DNA of 64,000 bases, taken from NCBI RefSeq assembly GCF_009729095.1, contig NZ_VTGX01000004.1, positions 62,001-126,000 on the forward strand, written 5' to 3'. The translations under genes and the position numbers were made by a program. The stretch comes from Mycolicibacterium sp. CBMA 247. GTDB lineage: Bacteria; Actinomycetota; Actinomycetes; Mycobacteriales; Mycobacteriaceae. The notes under the pieces were generated by a model that saw nothing but the letters and a program-made list of their open reading frames with translations, made no database searches and was not told the DNA's origin. Position 1 is the first letter of the stretch. The number at the start of each line of letters is the position of its first letter. Shown piece after piece: positions 46,895-58,476 of the stretch.

Positions 46895-48169
46895 TCAGGC
46901 CGGCTCGGCAACCGCCTCCGCAACCACATGTAATGAGTCGGCGGGCGCGTCGTCGCCGTTACGCCGACCGGCCAGCAGCAGCGCCGCCAGGGCGATCGCC
47001 ATGCCTGCCGTCATCACCCATGCCAATGCCAGCGCCCCATTGCCCAGCGCCCCGATCGCGGGTGCCACCGCGGCTCCGAGCCCGAACTGTGCCGCACCCA
47101 GCAGCGCGGCCGCGGTTCCGGCAGCGTCGGGATGACGCGACAGCGCGAGGGCCGGGGCGTTGGGAAGCACCAGTCCCATTCCGGCCAGGATCGCCAGCAC
47201 CGGCACCACGAACCCGGACAGCCCGCCCACCTGCGCGACGGTCAGCCCGACGAACACCACTGAAGCCAGTACCGACCAGATCAGCGCCGCCACCGTGATG
47301 GTCTGCGGCGAGAACCGGCGCAGCAGCACCACGTTGAACTGTGTGGCCCCGATCAGCGCGATCGCGCCCGCGGCGAACACCAGCGCGAATGCCTGCTGGT
47401 CGAGACCGTAATGGCCCTGCAGGACGAACGGCGCCGCCGAGATGTAGGCGAACAGACCGGACATTCCCATCGCGGCAACCAGAACCAGGATCACGAATCG
47501 TGAGTCACGCAGCAGCTCGATGTACGTGCCGAGGATGCTGCTGACCGCCAGCGGGCGGCGGTGCGAGACCGGCAGGGTCTCGGGCAGGGCGAGCGCGGCC
47601 AGTGCCAACAAGCCGCCGGCCACCACCACCAGCGCGACGAAGACCCAGTGCCAGGATCCGTGCAGCAGCACCGCGGCACCCAGCGACGGCGCCAGCACCG
47701 GGGCCACCCCGAGCACCAGCATCAGCCGCGACATCACCGTGGCCGCCACCGTTCCGCTGAACAGGTCGCCGACCACCGCGATGGCCACCACCGAGGCCGC
47801 CGCCGCACCCATGCCCTGCAATGCGCGCGCCGCCCCGAGGACCACGATGTCGGGCGCCAGCACACACAGGACCGAAGCCGCCATGTGCAGCACGATGCCC
47901 GCCATCAACGGGCGCCTGCGTCCCAGCGAATCCGACAGCGGCCCGACGATCAGCTGGCCCAGGGCCAGGCCTGCCAGTGTGCCGGTGAGCGTCAACTGCG
48001 ACACCGAGGAGGAGACCGAGAGCTCGTCGGCAATCCTGGGCAGTGCCGGCAGATACATGTCGATGGTGAGCGGACCCAGCGCGATCAGGGCGCCCAGCAC
48101 GAGGATCATCCGAATCCGGCCCGGCGTTGCTACCGATATCGTCTGGTCCACGTCGGGCGATGATGCCAT
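46895..48169 (-). CDS. Bcr/CflA-family MFS efflux transporter
   Basis: 424 aa, twelve predicted helices. Typical Bcr/CflA start RIRMILVLGALIALGPLTID then MYLPALPRIADEL, GQLIVGPLSDSLGRRRPLMA (motif A) and RALQGMGAAAASVVAIAVVG. A drug or metabolite exporter. It is inserted between the DHA2 transporter and the Rv1249c-like gene compared with M. tuberculosis order (from memory). ATG 48169 has no clear Shine-Dalgarno; the frame extends 83 codons upstream but loses membrane-protein character. Confidence 0.85.
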   Translation of the reverse strand: MASSPDVDQTISVATPGRIRMILVLGALIALGPLTIDMYLPALPRIADELSVSSSVSQLTLTGTLAGLALGQLIVGPLSDSLGRRRPLMAGIVLHMAASVLCVLAPDIVVLGAARALQGMGAAAASVVAIAVVGDLFSGTVAATVMSRLMLVLGVAPVLAPSLGAAVLLHGSWHWVFVALVVVAGGLLALAALALPETLPVSHRRPLAVSSILGTYIELLRDSRFVILVLVAAMGMSGLFAYISAAPFVLQGHYGLDQQAFALVFAAGAIALIGATQFNVVLLRRFSPQTITVAALIWSVLASVVFVGLTVAQVGGLSGFVVPVLAILAGMGLVLPNAPALALSRHPDAAGTAAALLGAAQFGLGAAVAPAIGALGNGALALAWVMTAGMAIALAALLLAGRRNGDDAPADSLHVVAEAVAEPA

Positions 48170-48342
48170 GAAGCTGATCAGCCCCGCATATCGGTTTTTT
48201 GTTCCCGTTTCATCCCGCAGCGTGCACACAGTGACGGCAGTCACTCCGGGGCACCGGCAACGGGTCGTCGTTCGTTCTCCCGACATCAGGTCAGGCGTTA
48301 GCCTGACAGTCAACGATGGGTTCACACCTGGGAGGCCCCGAA

Positions 48343-49086
48343 GTGCGTGCGCGGTCCAAGACCCAACTGCCTGCGACGGTCGAAGAGACCGAAGACCCCA
48401 GCGCTGCCGCCAAGACACTCTCGGCCATCATCGAGCGCAGCTCGCGCGTCCAGGCCCCCGCGGTCAAGGCGTACGTGGACCGGTTGCGCAGCCACCAGCC
48501 AGGTGCCACCCCGGCCGAGATCGTGGCCCGGCTGGAGAAGCATTACCTGGCCGCGGTGATGGCCAGCGGTGCCGCCGTCGGCTCGGCGGCTGCGTTCCCG
48601 GGTATCGGAACCCTGGTCGCACTCTCGGCCGTGGCCGGCGAGACGGTGGTGTTTCTGGAGGCCACGTCGGTGTTCGTGCTCGCGGTCGCCGAGGTGTACG
48701 GCATCCCCGCCAACCACCGCGAACGGCGCCGTGCCCTGGTGCTTTCGGTCCTGGTCGGCGAAGACAGCAAGCGCGCCGTCGCCGACCTGCTGGGCACCGG
48801 GCGGACCAGCGGCGCGTGGCTGTCCGACGGCGCGGCAACGCTGCCGTTGCCTGCGGTATCGCAGCTCAACTCCCGGCTGGTCAAGTACTTCGTCAAGCGG
48901 TATACGCTCAAGCGCGGCGCGATGGCTTTCGGCAAAATGCTGCCGGTGGGCATCGGTGCTGTCATCGGCGGTGTCGGCAACCGGCTGATGGGTAAGAAGA
49001 TCGTCGCCAACGCCCGCAAAGCGTTCGGCGCGCCCCCGCCGCGGTGGCCTGCAACGCTGCATGTGCTGCCGTCCGCTCAGTCCTGA
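48343..49086 (+). CDS. Conserved membrane protein (Rv1249c-like)
   Basis: 247 aa. An N-terminal charged helix (KTLSAIIERSSRVQAPAVKA), two central hydrophobic segments (about 75-120: AVMASGAAVGSAAAFPGIGT followed by ALSAVAGETVVFLEATSVFV), and a basic C-terminal part with RYTLKRGAMAFGKMLP and a second Gly-rich hydrophobic stretch. GTG 48343 has GGGAGG seven bases upstream, a better site than ATG 48316. Always next to kgd in mycobacteria (Rv1249c, from memory). Function unknown. Confidence 0.75.
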   Translation: MRARSKTQLPATVEETEDPSAAAKTLSAIIERSSRVQAPAVKAYVDRLRSHQPGATPAEIVARLEKHYLAAVMASGAAVGSAAAFPGIGTLVALSAVAGETVVFLEATSVFVLAVAEVYGIPANHRERRRALVLSVLVGEDSKRAVADLLGTGRTSGAWLSDGAATLPLPAVSQLNSRLVKYFVKRYTLKRGAMAFGKMLPVGIGAVIGGVGNRLMGKKIVANARKAFGAPPPRWPATLHVLPSAQS

Positions 49087-49228
49087 GGGCATGCCGACCT
49101 CGGGCGGCACCGAAAGGCGATAGCCTTTATGAGGCGGTCGAGCGGGGTCAACCGCCAACACAAGAACACAAGCGGCAAGCCCCCTGGTGACGGCTAGCCG
49201 GACACAAGAATCGAGGCGAGTGTCTGCC

Positions 49229-52918
<3,690 letters not shown>

Positions 52919-52940
52919 GCGCTCGCCGGTTCCAGATCAA

Positions 52941-52979
52941 CGAAATGGTCGCTGCCGTACTCCGGCAGCGACCATTTCG
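52941..52979 (+). terminator. 17-bp perfect hairpin after kgd
   Basis: CGAAATGGTCGCTGCCG (52941-52957) pairs exactly with its complement at 52963-52979 across a 5-nt loop, 23 bases after the stop codon. A short T-leaning stretch (CTTATTTC) follows. A clear intrinsic-type terminator. Confidence 0.85.
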
Positions 52980-53054
52980 CTTATTTCGACGTGGGTTTCG
53001 ATCAAGGTGCGCACAACGGTGGGCGCACCGTCCGGCGGTAACTAGACAACTAGG

Positions 53055-54371
53055 GTGACTTTGACCTCGGTCGCCGTACCCGCCCAGGCCGGCCCAGCGA
53101 CACCCACCACTCCCAACCCGGTGCGCACCGCGGTGCTGGCCAGCGTGCTCGGGACGACGATCGAGTGGTACGACTTCTTCCTCTACGCCACGGCCGCGAG
53201 CCTGGTGTTCAACCACACCTTCTTCCCGGACCAGAGTTCATTCGTCGGCACGATGCTGGCGTTCGCCACCTTCGCGGTCGGGTTCCTGGTCCGCCCCATC
53301 GGTGGATTCGTCTTCGGCCACGTCGGCGACCGGATCGGACGCAAGAGGACGCTGGCGCTGACCATTGCGTTGATGGGTGCGGCCACCGCGTTGATGGGCG
53401 TACTGCCCACCGCGGCGCAGATCGGCGTGCTGGCGCCGGTCCTGCTGCTGGTCCTTCGCGTGGTGCAGGGGTTCGCCCTGGGCGGTGAGTGGGCCGGCGC
53501 GGTGCTGCTGGCCGTCGAGCACAGCCCCCGTCATCGCCGCGGACTGTTCGGCAGCATCCCCCAGGTCGGGCTCGCCCTCGGCCTGGCTCTGGGCACCGGG
53601 GTCTTCGTGCTGCTGCAGCTGTGGCTGTCGGCTGAGGCGTTCCAGGCCTACGGGTGGCGGATCGCGTTCCTGTTCAGCGTCGTGCTGGTGATCTTCGGCG
53701 TCGTGGTGCGATTCCGGGTGGCCGAGACTCCGGCGTTCGAGAAGTTGCGCGACGACGACAAACGCTCGGCGGTCCCCGTGAAGGAGATCTTCCGGCCCCC
53801 GGCGTTGCGTTCCACCGTGCTGGGTCTGCTGTCGCGCTGGGGTGAGGGCGCTGCCTTCAACACCTGGGGTGTGTTCACCATCGCGTATGCCACCACCACG
53901 CTGCATCTGGGCAAGGTGCCGGTACTGACCGTGGTGACCGCGGCGGCGCTGCTGATGGCGGTGCTGCTGCCGGTGTCGGGCGTGCTGGCCGACCGGTTCA
54001 GCCCGAAGGCGGTCTACGCGTCGGGCATCGCCGCCTACGCCGTGGTGGTGTTCCCGGCGTTCGCCTTGTTCGGCACCGGCAGCATCGCGGCGTATGCGGT
54101 GGGAATGTTGTTGGCGTTCGGCGTCATTCACGCGTGGTTCTACGGTGCCCAGGGCACGCTGTACGCGTCACTGTTCCCGACCCGAAACCGCTACACAGGT
54201 TTGTCGACGGTGTATCAGCTGTCCGGCGTGTACGCCTCGGGCCTGACCCCGCTGATCCTCACGGCGCTGATTGCCGCGGGGGGCGGGGCGCCCTGGTTGG
54301 CCTGCGGGTATCTGGTGGCCACCGCGGTGATCAGCGTCGTCGCCACCCTGTTGCTGCGCCCCGAGCACTGA
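53055..54371 (+). CDS. MFS transporter of the MHS (shikimate/proline symporter-like) type
   Basis: 438 aa, twelve helices. MHS signature: VLGTTIEWYDFFLYATAASL in helix 1, FGHVGDRIGRKRTLALTI (motif A), FALGGEWAGAVLLAVEHSPR and RRGLFGSIPQVGLALG. These symporters take up metabolites such as shikimate, proline or dicarboxylates with protons. The GTG start is within TAGGGTG, no strong ribosome site; the transcript could be nearly leaderless. Faces the methionine aminopeptidase gene, converging with it. Confidence 0.88.
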   Translation: MTLTSVAVPAQAGPATPTTPNPVRTAVLASVLGTTIEWYDFFLYATAASLVFNHTFFPDQSSFVGTMLAFATFAVGFLVRPIGGFVFGHVGDRIGRKRTLALTIALMGAATALMGVLPTAAQIGVLAPVLLLVLRVVQGFALGGEWAGAVLLAVEHSPRHRRGLFGSIPQVGLALGLALGTGVFVLLQLWLSAEAFQAYGWRIAFLFSVVLVIFGVVVRFRVAETPAFEKLRDDDKRSAVPVKEIFRPPALRSTVLGLLSRWGEGAAFNTWGVFTIAYATTTLHLGKVPVLTVVTAAALLMAVLLPVSGVLADRFSPKAVYASGIAAYAVVVFPAFALFGTGSIAAYAVGMLLAFGVIHAWFYGAQGTLYASLFPTRNRYTGLSTVYQLSGVYASGLTPLILTALIAAGGGAPWLACGYLVATAVISVVATLLLRPEH

Positions 54372-54390
54372 CCACCCGGAGCCCAGCGAG

Positions 54391-55152
54391 TCAGCAGGTG
54401 AGCACCAGCGGGCCCGATTCGGTGATCGCCACGGTGTTCTCGGTGTGGGCGGTGCGGGAACCGTCGGCCGATCGGATGGTCCAGCCGTCGCGGTCGTAGA
54501 CGATGCGGTTGGTGCCTGCGGCGAACCAAGGTTCCAGCGCCAGCGTCATACCCGCTCGCAACTTCATGCCCCGGCCGGGCTTGCCCCGGTTCGGGACGTG
54601 CGGGTCCTCGTGCATGGTCCGGCCGAGCCCGTGCCCGCCGAACTCGACGTTGACCGGGTAGCCGTAGTCGGCGGCGACGGCTCCGATGGCAGCCGAGATG
54701 TCGCCCAGCCGATTGCCTGGTCGTGCCGCGGCGGTTCCGGCCTCCAGCGCCTCCTCGGTGGCCCGTACCAGCCGCACGTCGGCAGCCGCGGGTGTCCCGA
54801 CGATCACGCTGCGGGCCGCGTCGGCGACCCAGCCGTCGATGGACACCGCGAAGTCCATGCTGAGCACGTCTCCGTCGCGCAGCCGGTAGTCGTGCGGAAG
54901 GCCGTGCAGCACCGCATCGTTGACCGACAGGCAGATGACGTTGCGGAACGGCCCACGGCCGAATGACGGGTCGTAGTCCCAATAACAGGACTCGGCACCA
55001 CGGTGTTTGACCATGTCTCGGGCCTGGTGTTCGAGGTCGAGCAGGTTGACCCCGACAGCGGCCAATCCGCTCAACTCGGCGAGCACCTCGGCCACGAATC
55101 GCCCGGTGACCCGCATCCTCTCGATCTCGGCGGCACTCTTCAGTTCGATCAC
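54391..55152 (-). CDS. map: Type I methionine aminopeptidase
   Basis: 253 aa, removes N-terminal Met from nascent proteins. Metal ligands Asp100 and Asp111 (SMDFAVSIDGWVADAARS), His174 (GGHGLG), Glu207 (LALEPW) and Glu239 (AHTENT); His84 in AVLHGLP is the substrate His. There is no N-terminal zinc-finger extension. GTG 55152 chosen, seven bases after GAGGAG. Mycobacteria usually have two map genes elsewhere, so this may be a third copy. The gene is divergent from an XRE regulator with twin palindromes between them. Confidence 0.9.
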   Translation of the reverse strand: MIELKSAAEIERMRVTGRFVAEVLAELSGLAAVGVNLLDLEHQARDMVKHRGAESCYWDYDPSFGRGPFRNVICLSVNDAVLHGLPHDYRLRDGDVLSMDFAVSIDGWVADAARSVIVGTPAAADVRLVRATEEALEAGTAAARPGNRLGDISAAIGAVAADYGYPVNVEFGGHGLGRTMHEDPHVPNRGKPGRGMKLRAGMTLALEPWFAAGTNRIVYDRDGWTIRSADGSRTAHTENTVAITESGPLVLTC

Positions 55153-55170
55153 GTTGCATTCTCCTCGTAC

Positions 55171-55212
55171 GGTATTTAAATACCAATAGGAGCGTAGCGG
55201 TATTTGAATACC
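55171..55212. promoter_or_regulatory. Twin GGTATTTRAATACC palindromes between map and the XRE gene
   Basis: GGTATTTAAATACC (55171-55184) is a perfect palindrome and GGTATTTGAATACC (55199-55212) matches it with 7-bp arms except at the centre; centres are 28 bp apart. One sits 18 bp before the map start codon, the other 17 bp before the XRE ATG. Probable operator pair. Confidence 0.75.
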
Positions 55213-55229
55213 GACGCTACGGTGGTCCC

Positions 55230-55490
55230 ATGGTCCGTACCCCGCTGAGCCCCGAGCAAGTCGCCGCAGGCCGCCGGCTCGGCGCAGCGTTGCGCACCGC
55301 ACGCGGCGCCCGCACCCTCGAAGACGTTGCGCGTTCTGCAGGCATCTCGCCGGAGACTCTGCGCAAGATCGAAACCGGACGGCTCCCCTCCCCCGCATTC
55401 GGCACCATCATCGGCCTCAGCGATGCCCTCGCCATCCCGCTGGAGACCCTGGCCGAGGTATGGCGGCCCGTGAGCGCGGCAGCGTCGTAG
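55230..55490 (+). CDS. Small XRE-family transcriptional regulator
   Basis: 86 aa, nearly only a helix-turn-helix domain. The HTH is LEDVARSAGISPETLRKIET, preceded by RLGAALRTARGARTL, so it can bind DNA directly but has no ligand domain. The adjoining twin palindromes and map gene suggest autoregulation and control of the divergent map gene. The ATG is 17 bp after the second palindrome and lacks a Shine-Dalgarno, consistent with a leaderless transcript. Confidence 0.85.
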   Translation: MVRTPLSPEQVAAGRRLGAALRTARGARTLEDVARSAGISPETLRKIETGRLPSPAFGTIIGLSDALAIPLETLAEVWRPVSAAAS

Positions 55491-55528
55491 CCCTTTCGGT
55501 CTCAGCCAATCTGGCTACCGTGGGAGCA

Positions 55529-56299
55529 ATGGACTCCCCGGACTACGGATTCGACGGCGATTTCAACACGGTTTCCGCGCGCACACAGGTCGCGATCCTC
55601 GGCGGCGCAATGACCGCGCTGCTGAGCACCACGATCGTCAGCCTGACCCGCGGTCGGCGCGGGATCGCCTGGCTGACAGGAGGTTTCGCCGCACTGCTGG
55701 TGAGCACTGTGGCCTCATTCGTGCACACCACCCGGCGCGGGAAGTTCGCGGTGTGGAGAGACATCCTCGACGACCTGGCCCTACGTGGCGACGAGACGCT
55801 ACTCGATCTCGGCTGCGGCCGCGGCGCGGTGCTGCACGCTGCTGCCAAGCGGTTGCCGGGCGGGCGGGCGATCGGGATCGACCTGTGGCGCGCCGACCAG
55901 ACCGGCAACTCCGCGCAGCGCACCCTCGCCAACGCGGCCCTGGAAGGCGTCGCCGATCGGATCGAGATACAGACCGGCGATATGACGGCCCTGCCGCTCG
56001 ACGACAACAGCGTCGATGTCGTCGTCAGCAGTCTCGCCATCCACAACATCCCCGATCGCGCCGGCCGCGCCCAGGCCCTCGCCGAGGCCGCCCGCGTGTT
56101 GCGGCCGGGCGGGCAGCTGGCGATCGCCGACATCTGGGACACCCGGCGCCACGCCGAGCGATTGCGCACCTACGGCTGGCAGCACGTACGGCGACGGAAT
56201 CTCGGTTGGCGCATGTGGTGGGGCGGCCCGTACCTGGGTACTCATCTGGTGAGCGCCACCAAGCCAGCCACCGAACGCGAGACCGCGGGTACCGGCTAA
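55529..56299 (+). CDS. Membrane-anchored class I SAM-dependent methyltransferase
   Basis: 256 aa. Two N-terminal hydrophobic helices (about 22-42 and 48-65), then a Rossmann methyltransferase domain: LLDLGCGRGAVLHAAAKRLP (SAM motif I), IGIDLWR, DNSVDVVVSSLAIHNIPDR and RVLRPGGQLAIADIWD, all typical. GGGAGCA before the ATG at 55529 makes it the preferred start over one 23 codons earlier. Acceptor unknown; the double-helix anchor suggests a membrane or lipid-associated substrate. Confidence 0.85.
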   Translation: MDSPDYGFDGDFNTVSARTQVAILGGAMTALLSTTIVSLTRGRRGIAWLTGGFAALLVSTVASFVHTTRRGKFAVWRDILDDLALRGDETLLDLGCGRGAVLHAAAKRLPGGRAIGIDLWRADQTGNSAQRTLANAALEGVADRIEIQTGDMTALPLDDNSVDVVVSSLAIHNIPDRAGRAQALAEAARVLRPGGQLAIADIWDTRRHAERLRTYGWQHVRRRNLGWRMWWGGPYLGTHLVSATKPATERETAGTG

Positions 56300-56335
56300 T
56301 CTCGACACAAGTCGAACGACACAAGGGAGTGTTAC

Positions 56336-57160
56336 ATGGAGGGCTTCGCCGGAAAGGTCGCCGTCGTCACCGGCGCCGGATCGGGTATCGGACAAGCGCT
56401 GGCCATTGAACTCGGACGTTCCGGGGCCAAATTGGCGATCAGCGACGTCGATACCGAAGGCCTGGCGGTCACGGAGGAACGCCTCAAGGCGATCGGTGCG
56501 GAGGTGAAGACCGACCGGCTCGACGTCACCGAGCGCGAGGCATTCCTGCTCTACGCCGACGCGGTCAAGGAGCACTTCGGCAAGGTCAACCAGATCTACA
56601 ACAACGCAGGCATCGCGTTCGCCGGCGATATCGAGGTCAGCCAGTTCAAGGACATCGAGCGGGTGATGGACGTCGACTACTGGGGCGTCGTCAATGGCAC
56701 CAAGGCGTTCCTGCCGCATCTGATCGCCTCCGGCGACGGGCACGTCGTCAACGTCTCCAGCGTCTTCGGTCTGTTCTCAGTGCCCGGCCAGGCCGCCTAC
56801 AACTCGGCCAAGTTCGCGGTGCGCGGATTCACCGAGGCGCTACGCCAGGAGATGGTCCTGGCCAAGCACCCGGTCAAGGTGACCACCGTGCACCCCGGCG
56901 GGATCAAGACCGCCATCGCGCGCAATGCCACCACCGCCGAGGGGCTGGACCAGAAGGCGCTGGCCGAGGCCTTCGACAAGAAGCTGGCCAACACCACCCC
57001 CCAGCGCGCGGCCACGATCATCCTCGAGGCGGTACGCAAGAACAAGGCGCGCGTGCTCGTCGGACCCGACGCCAAGATCCTCGACATCATCGTGCGCATC
57101 ACTGGTTCGGGATACCAGCGCCTGTTCTCGTCGGTCATCGGGCGGGCCCTACCGCGCTGA
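56336..57160 (+). CDS. SDR-family oxidoreductase
   Basis: 274 aa classical SDR with TGAGSGIGQALAIEL, NNAGIAF, catalytic Ser in NVSSVFGLF and YNSAK, plus HPGGIKT. A C-terminal extension (about 220-274) ends with a hydrophobic helix, as in Rv3085-like mycobacterial SDRs (from memory). GGGAGTG precedes the ATG. Convergent with the ABC ATPase gene, whose stop overlaps its end by 12 bases. Substrate unknown. Confidence 0.87.
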   Translation: MEGFAGKVAVVTGAGSGIGQALAIELGRSGAKLAISDVDTEGLAVTEERLKAIGAEVKTDRLDVTEREAFLLYADAVKEHFGKVNQIYNNAGIAFAGDIEVSQFKDIERVMDVDYWGVVNGTKAFLPHLIASGDGHVVNVSSVFGLFSVPGQAAYNSAKFAVRGFTEALRQEMVLAKHPVKVTTVHPGGIKTAIARNATTAEGLDQKALAEAFDKKLANTTPQRAATIILEAVRKNKARVLVGPDAKILDIIVRITGSGYQRLFSSVIGRALPR

Positions 57161-58453
57161 CGCTGCCGCAACCGGGTCGGCCGAGATCTGGTCGGTATCG
57201 GTGTCGTAGTCGAACAGCTCGGCATAACGACCCCAGTCGATCGCGATGTCGAGTTGCCGCTGGGCATCCTCCGGCCCGAACCCGCGCCGAAGCAGATCCA
57301 GGAAGAACCCGGCACGCAGATTCCCATCGGAGCTGGTACCCAGCGCCGTGCAGATGGTGCGCACCAGCGGCGCCCTGGTCCGCGCCTGCTCGGCGAAAAT
57401 GCTCTTGCTGGACTGGATGTCGGCGGTGGTGAATTCGCTTCCGGTGGATGTCAATTCGAGATCACCATGGTGCACGCGCAGCATTCCCAGCATGGCCGCG
57501 GCGTCCACGAGCGGCAGCAGGTCGTCGATCTCGAAATTGAGCTCGGTGGCGATGTCGGGCAGGTCGGCTTTCCCGCCCCTCGCGTAGACGATCTCCACCA
57601 GCCCCGCCAGGCCGCCGACGGTGGCGTCCGGCAGCGGGGCGCTCGTCGGGGTCGCCTCGGTGGGTTCGGGCAGCACCGCGCCGGATTCGGTGCCGGTCAA
57701 CAGCTCGTAGAGCTTGTCGACCAATGCCTCGAATGCCGGTGCGCGACGGTCCCGCGGCCGGGCCAGGTCCACATTGACCTCGGCGCGGATGCGGCCGGGG
57801 TTGGCGCCCAGCACGATGACCCGGTCGGCGAGCAGCACGGCCTCCTCGATGTTGTGGGTCACCAGACAGATCGCCTGGGTGGGGAACTGTCCTCCGGTCC
57901 ACAACGCCATCAACTCGGTGCGCAGGTTCTCGGCGGTCAATACATCCAGCGCTGAGAACGGCTCGTCCATCAACAGCAGGTCGGGTTCGAGCACCAAAGC
58001 CCGCGCGAACCCGACCCGTTGCCGCATACCGCCGGAAAGCTCCTTGGGATAGGCCGATTCGAACCCGTCCAGACCGATCATGTCGATCGCGGCCAATGCC
58101 TGCGCCCGCCGCTGTGAAGTCGGCACGCCACGGGCCGCCAGCCCGAGTTCGACATTGTCCTGCACGGTGAGCCACGGCATCAGCGCAAACGTCTGGAACA
58201 CCATCGCGGTACCCGGGTTCGCCCCGTTGAGTTCGGTGCCGCGGTAGCGCACCGACCCGCTGGTCGGTGCGATCAAACCGGCGATGGTACGCAGCAGCGT
58301 CGACTTGCCCGAGCCGGACCGGCCCAGCAGCGCCACGATCTCGCGGGCCCGCAGGTCCAGCTTGATGTCGTCGAGCACCAGCAGGGAATCGCCGGCCGAA
58401 CCGGTGAAGCTCTTGCTCACGCCGTCGACGCTGATCAGTACGTTGTCAGTCAT
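57149..58453 (-). CDS. ABC importer ATPase with C-terminal AAA-associated domain
   Basis: 434 aa. ATPase domain (about 1-260) of the nitrate/taurine importer family: Walker A GRSGSGKST, Q-loop FQTFALMPW, signature LSGGMRQRVGFARAL, Walker B LLLMDEPFSALD and H-loop THNIEEA. A linker rich in Thr/Pro/Ala leads to a C-terminal domain (about 290-425) of the AAA-associated type (FFLDLLRRGFGPEDAQRQLD). GGAGG five bases before the ATG sets the start. It follows the fused permease gene by 23 bases; no substrate-binding protein gene is present. Substrate may be a metal ion or small anion. Confidence 0.88.
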   Translation of the reverse strand: MTDNVLISVDGVSKSFTGSAGDSLLVLDDIKLDLRAREIVALLGRSGSGKSTLLRTIAGLIAPTSGSVRYRGTELNGANPGTAMVFQTFALMPWLTVQDNVELGLAARGVPTSQRRAQALAAIDMIGLDGFESAYPKELSGGMRQRVGFARALVLEPDLLLMDEPFSALDVLTAENLRTELMALWTGGQFPTQAICLVTHNIEEAVLLADRVIVLGANPGRIRAEVNVDLARPRDRRAPAFEALVDKLYELLTGTESGAVLPEPTEATPTSAPLPDATVGGLAGLVEIVYARGGKADLPDIATELNFEIDDLLPLVDAAAMLGMLRVHHGDLELTSTGSEFTTADIQSSKSIFAEQARTRAPLVRTICTALGTSSDGNLRAGFFLDLLRRGFGPEDAQRQLDIAIDWGRYAELFDYDTDTDQISADPVAAASAR

Positions 58454-58476
58454 GGGAACCTCCATCGGTTTTCGTT

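Noticed and set aside
49158..49208. Three ACACAAG copies in the kgd leader
   Set aside because: Short, unevenly spaced and no known regulator; could be chance.
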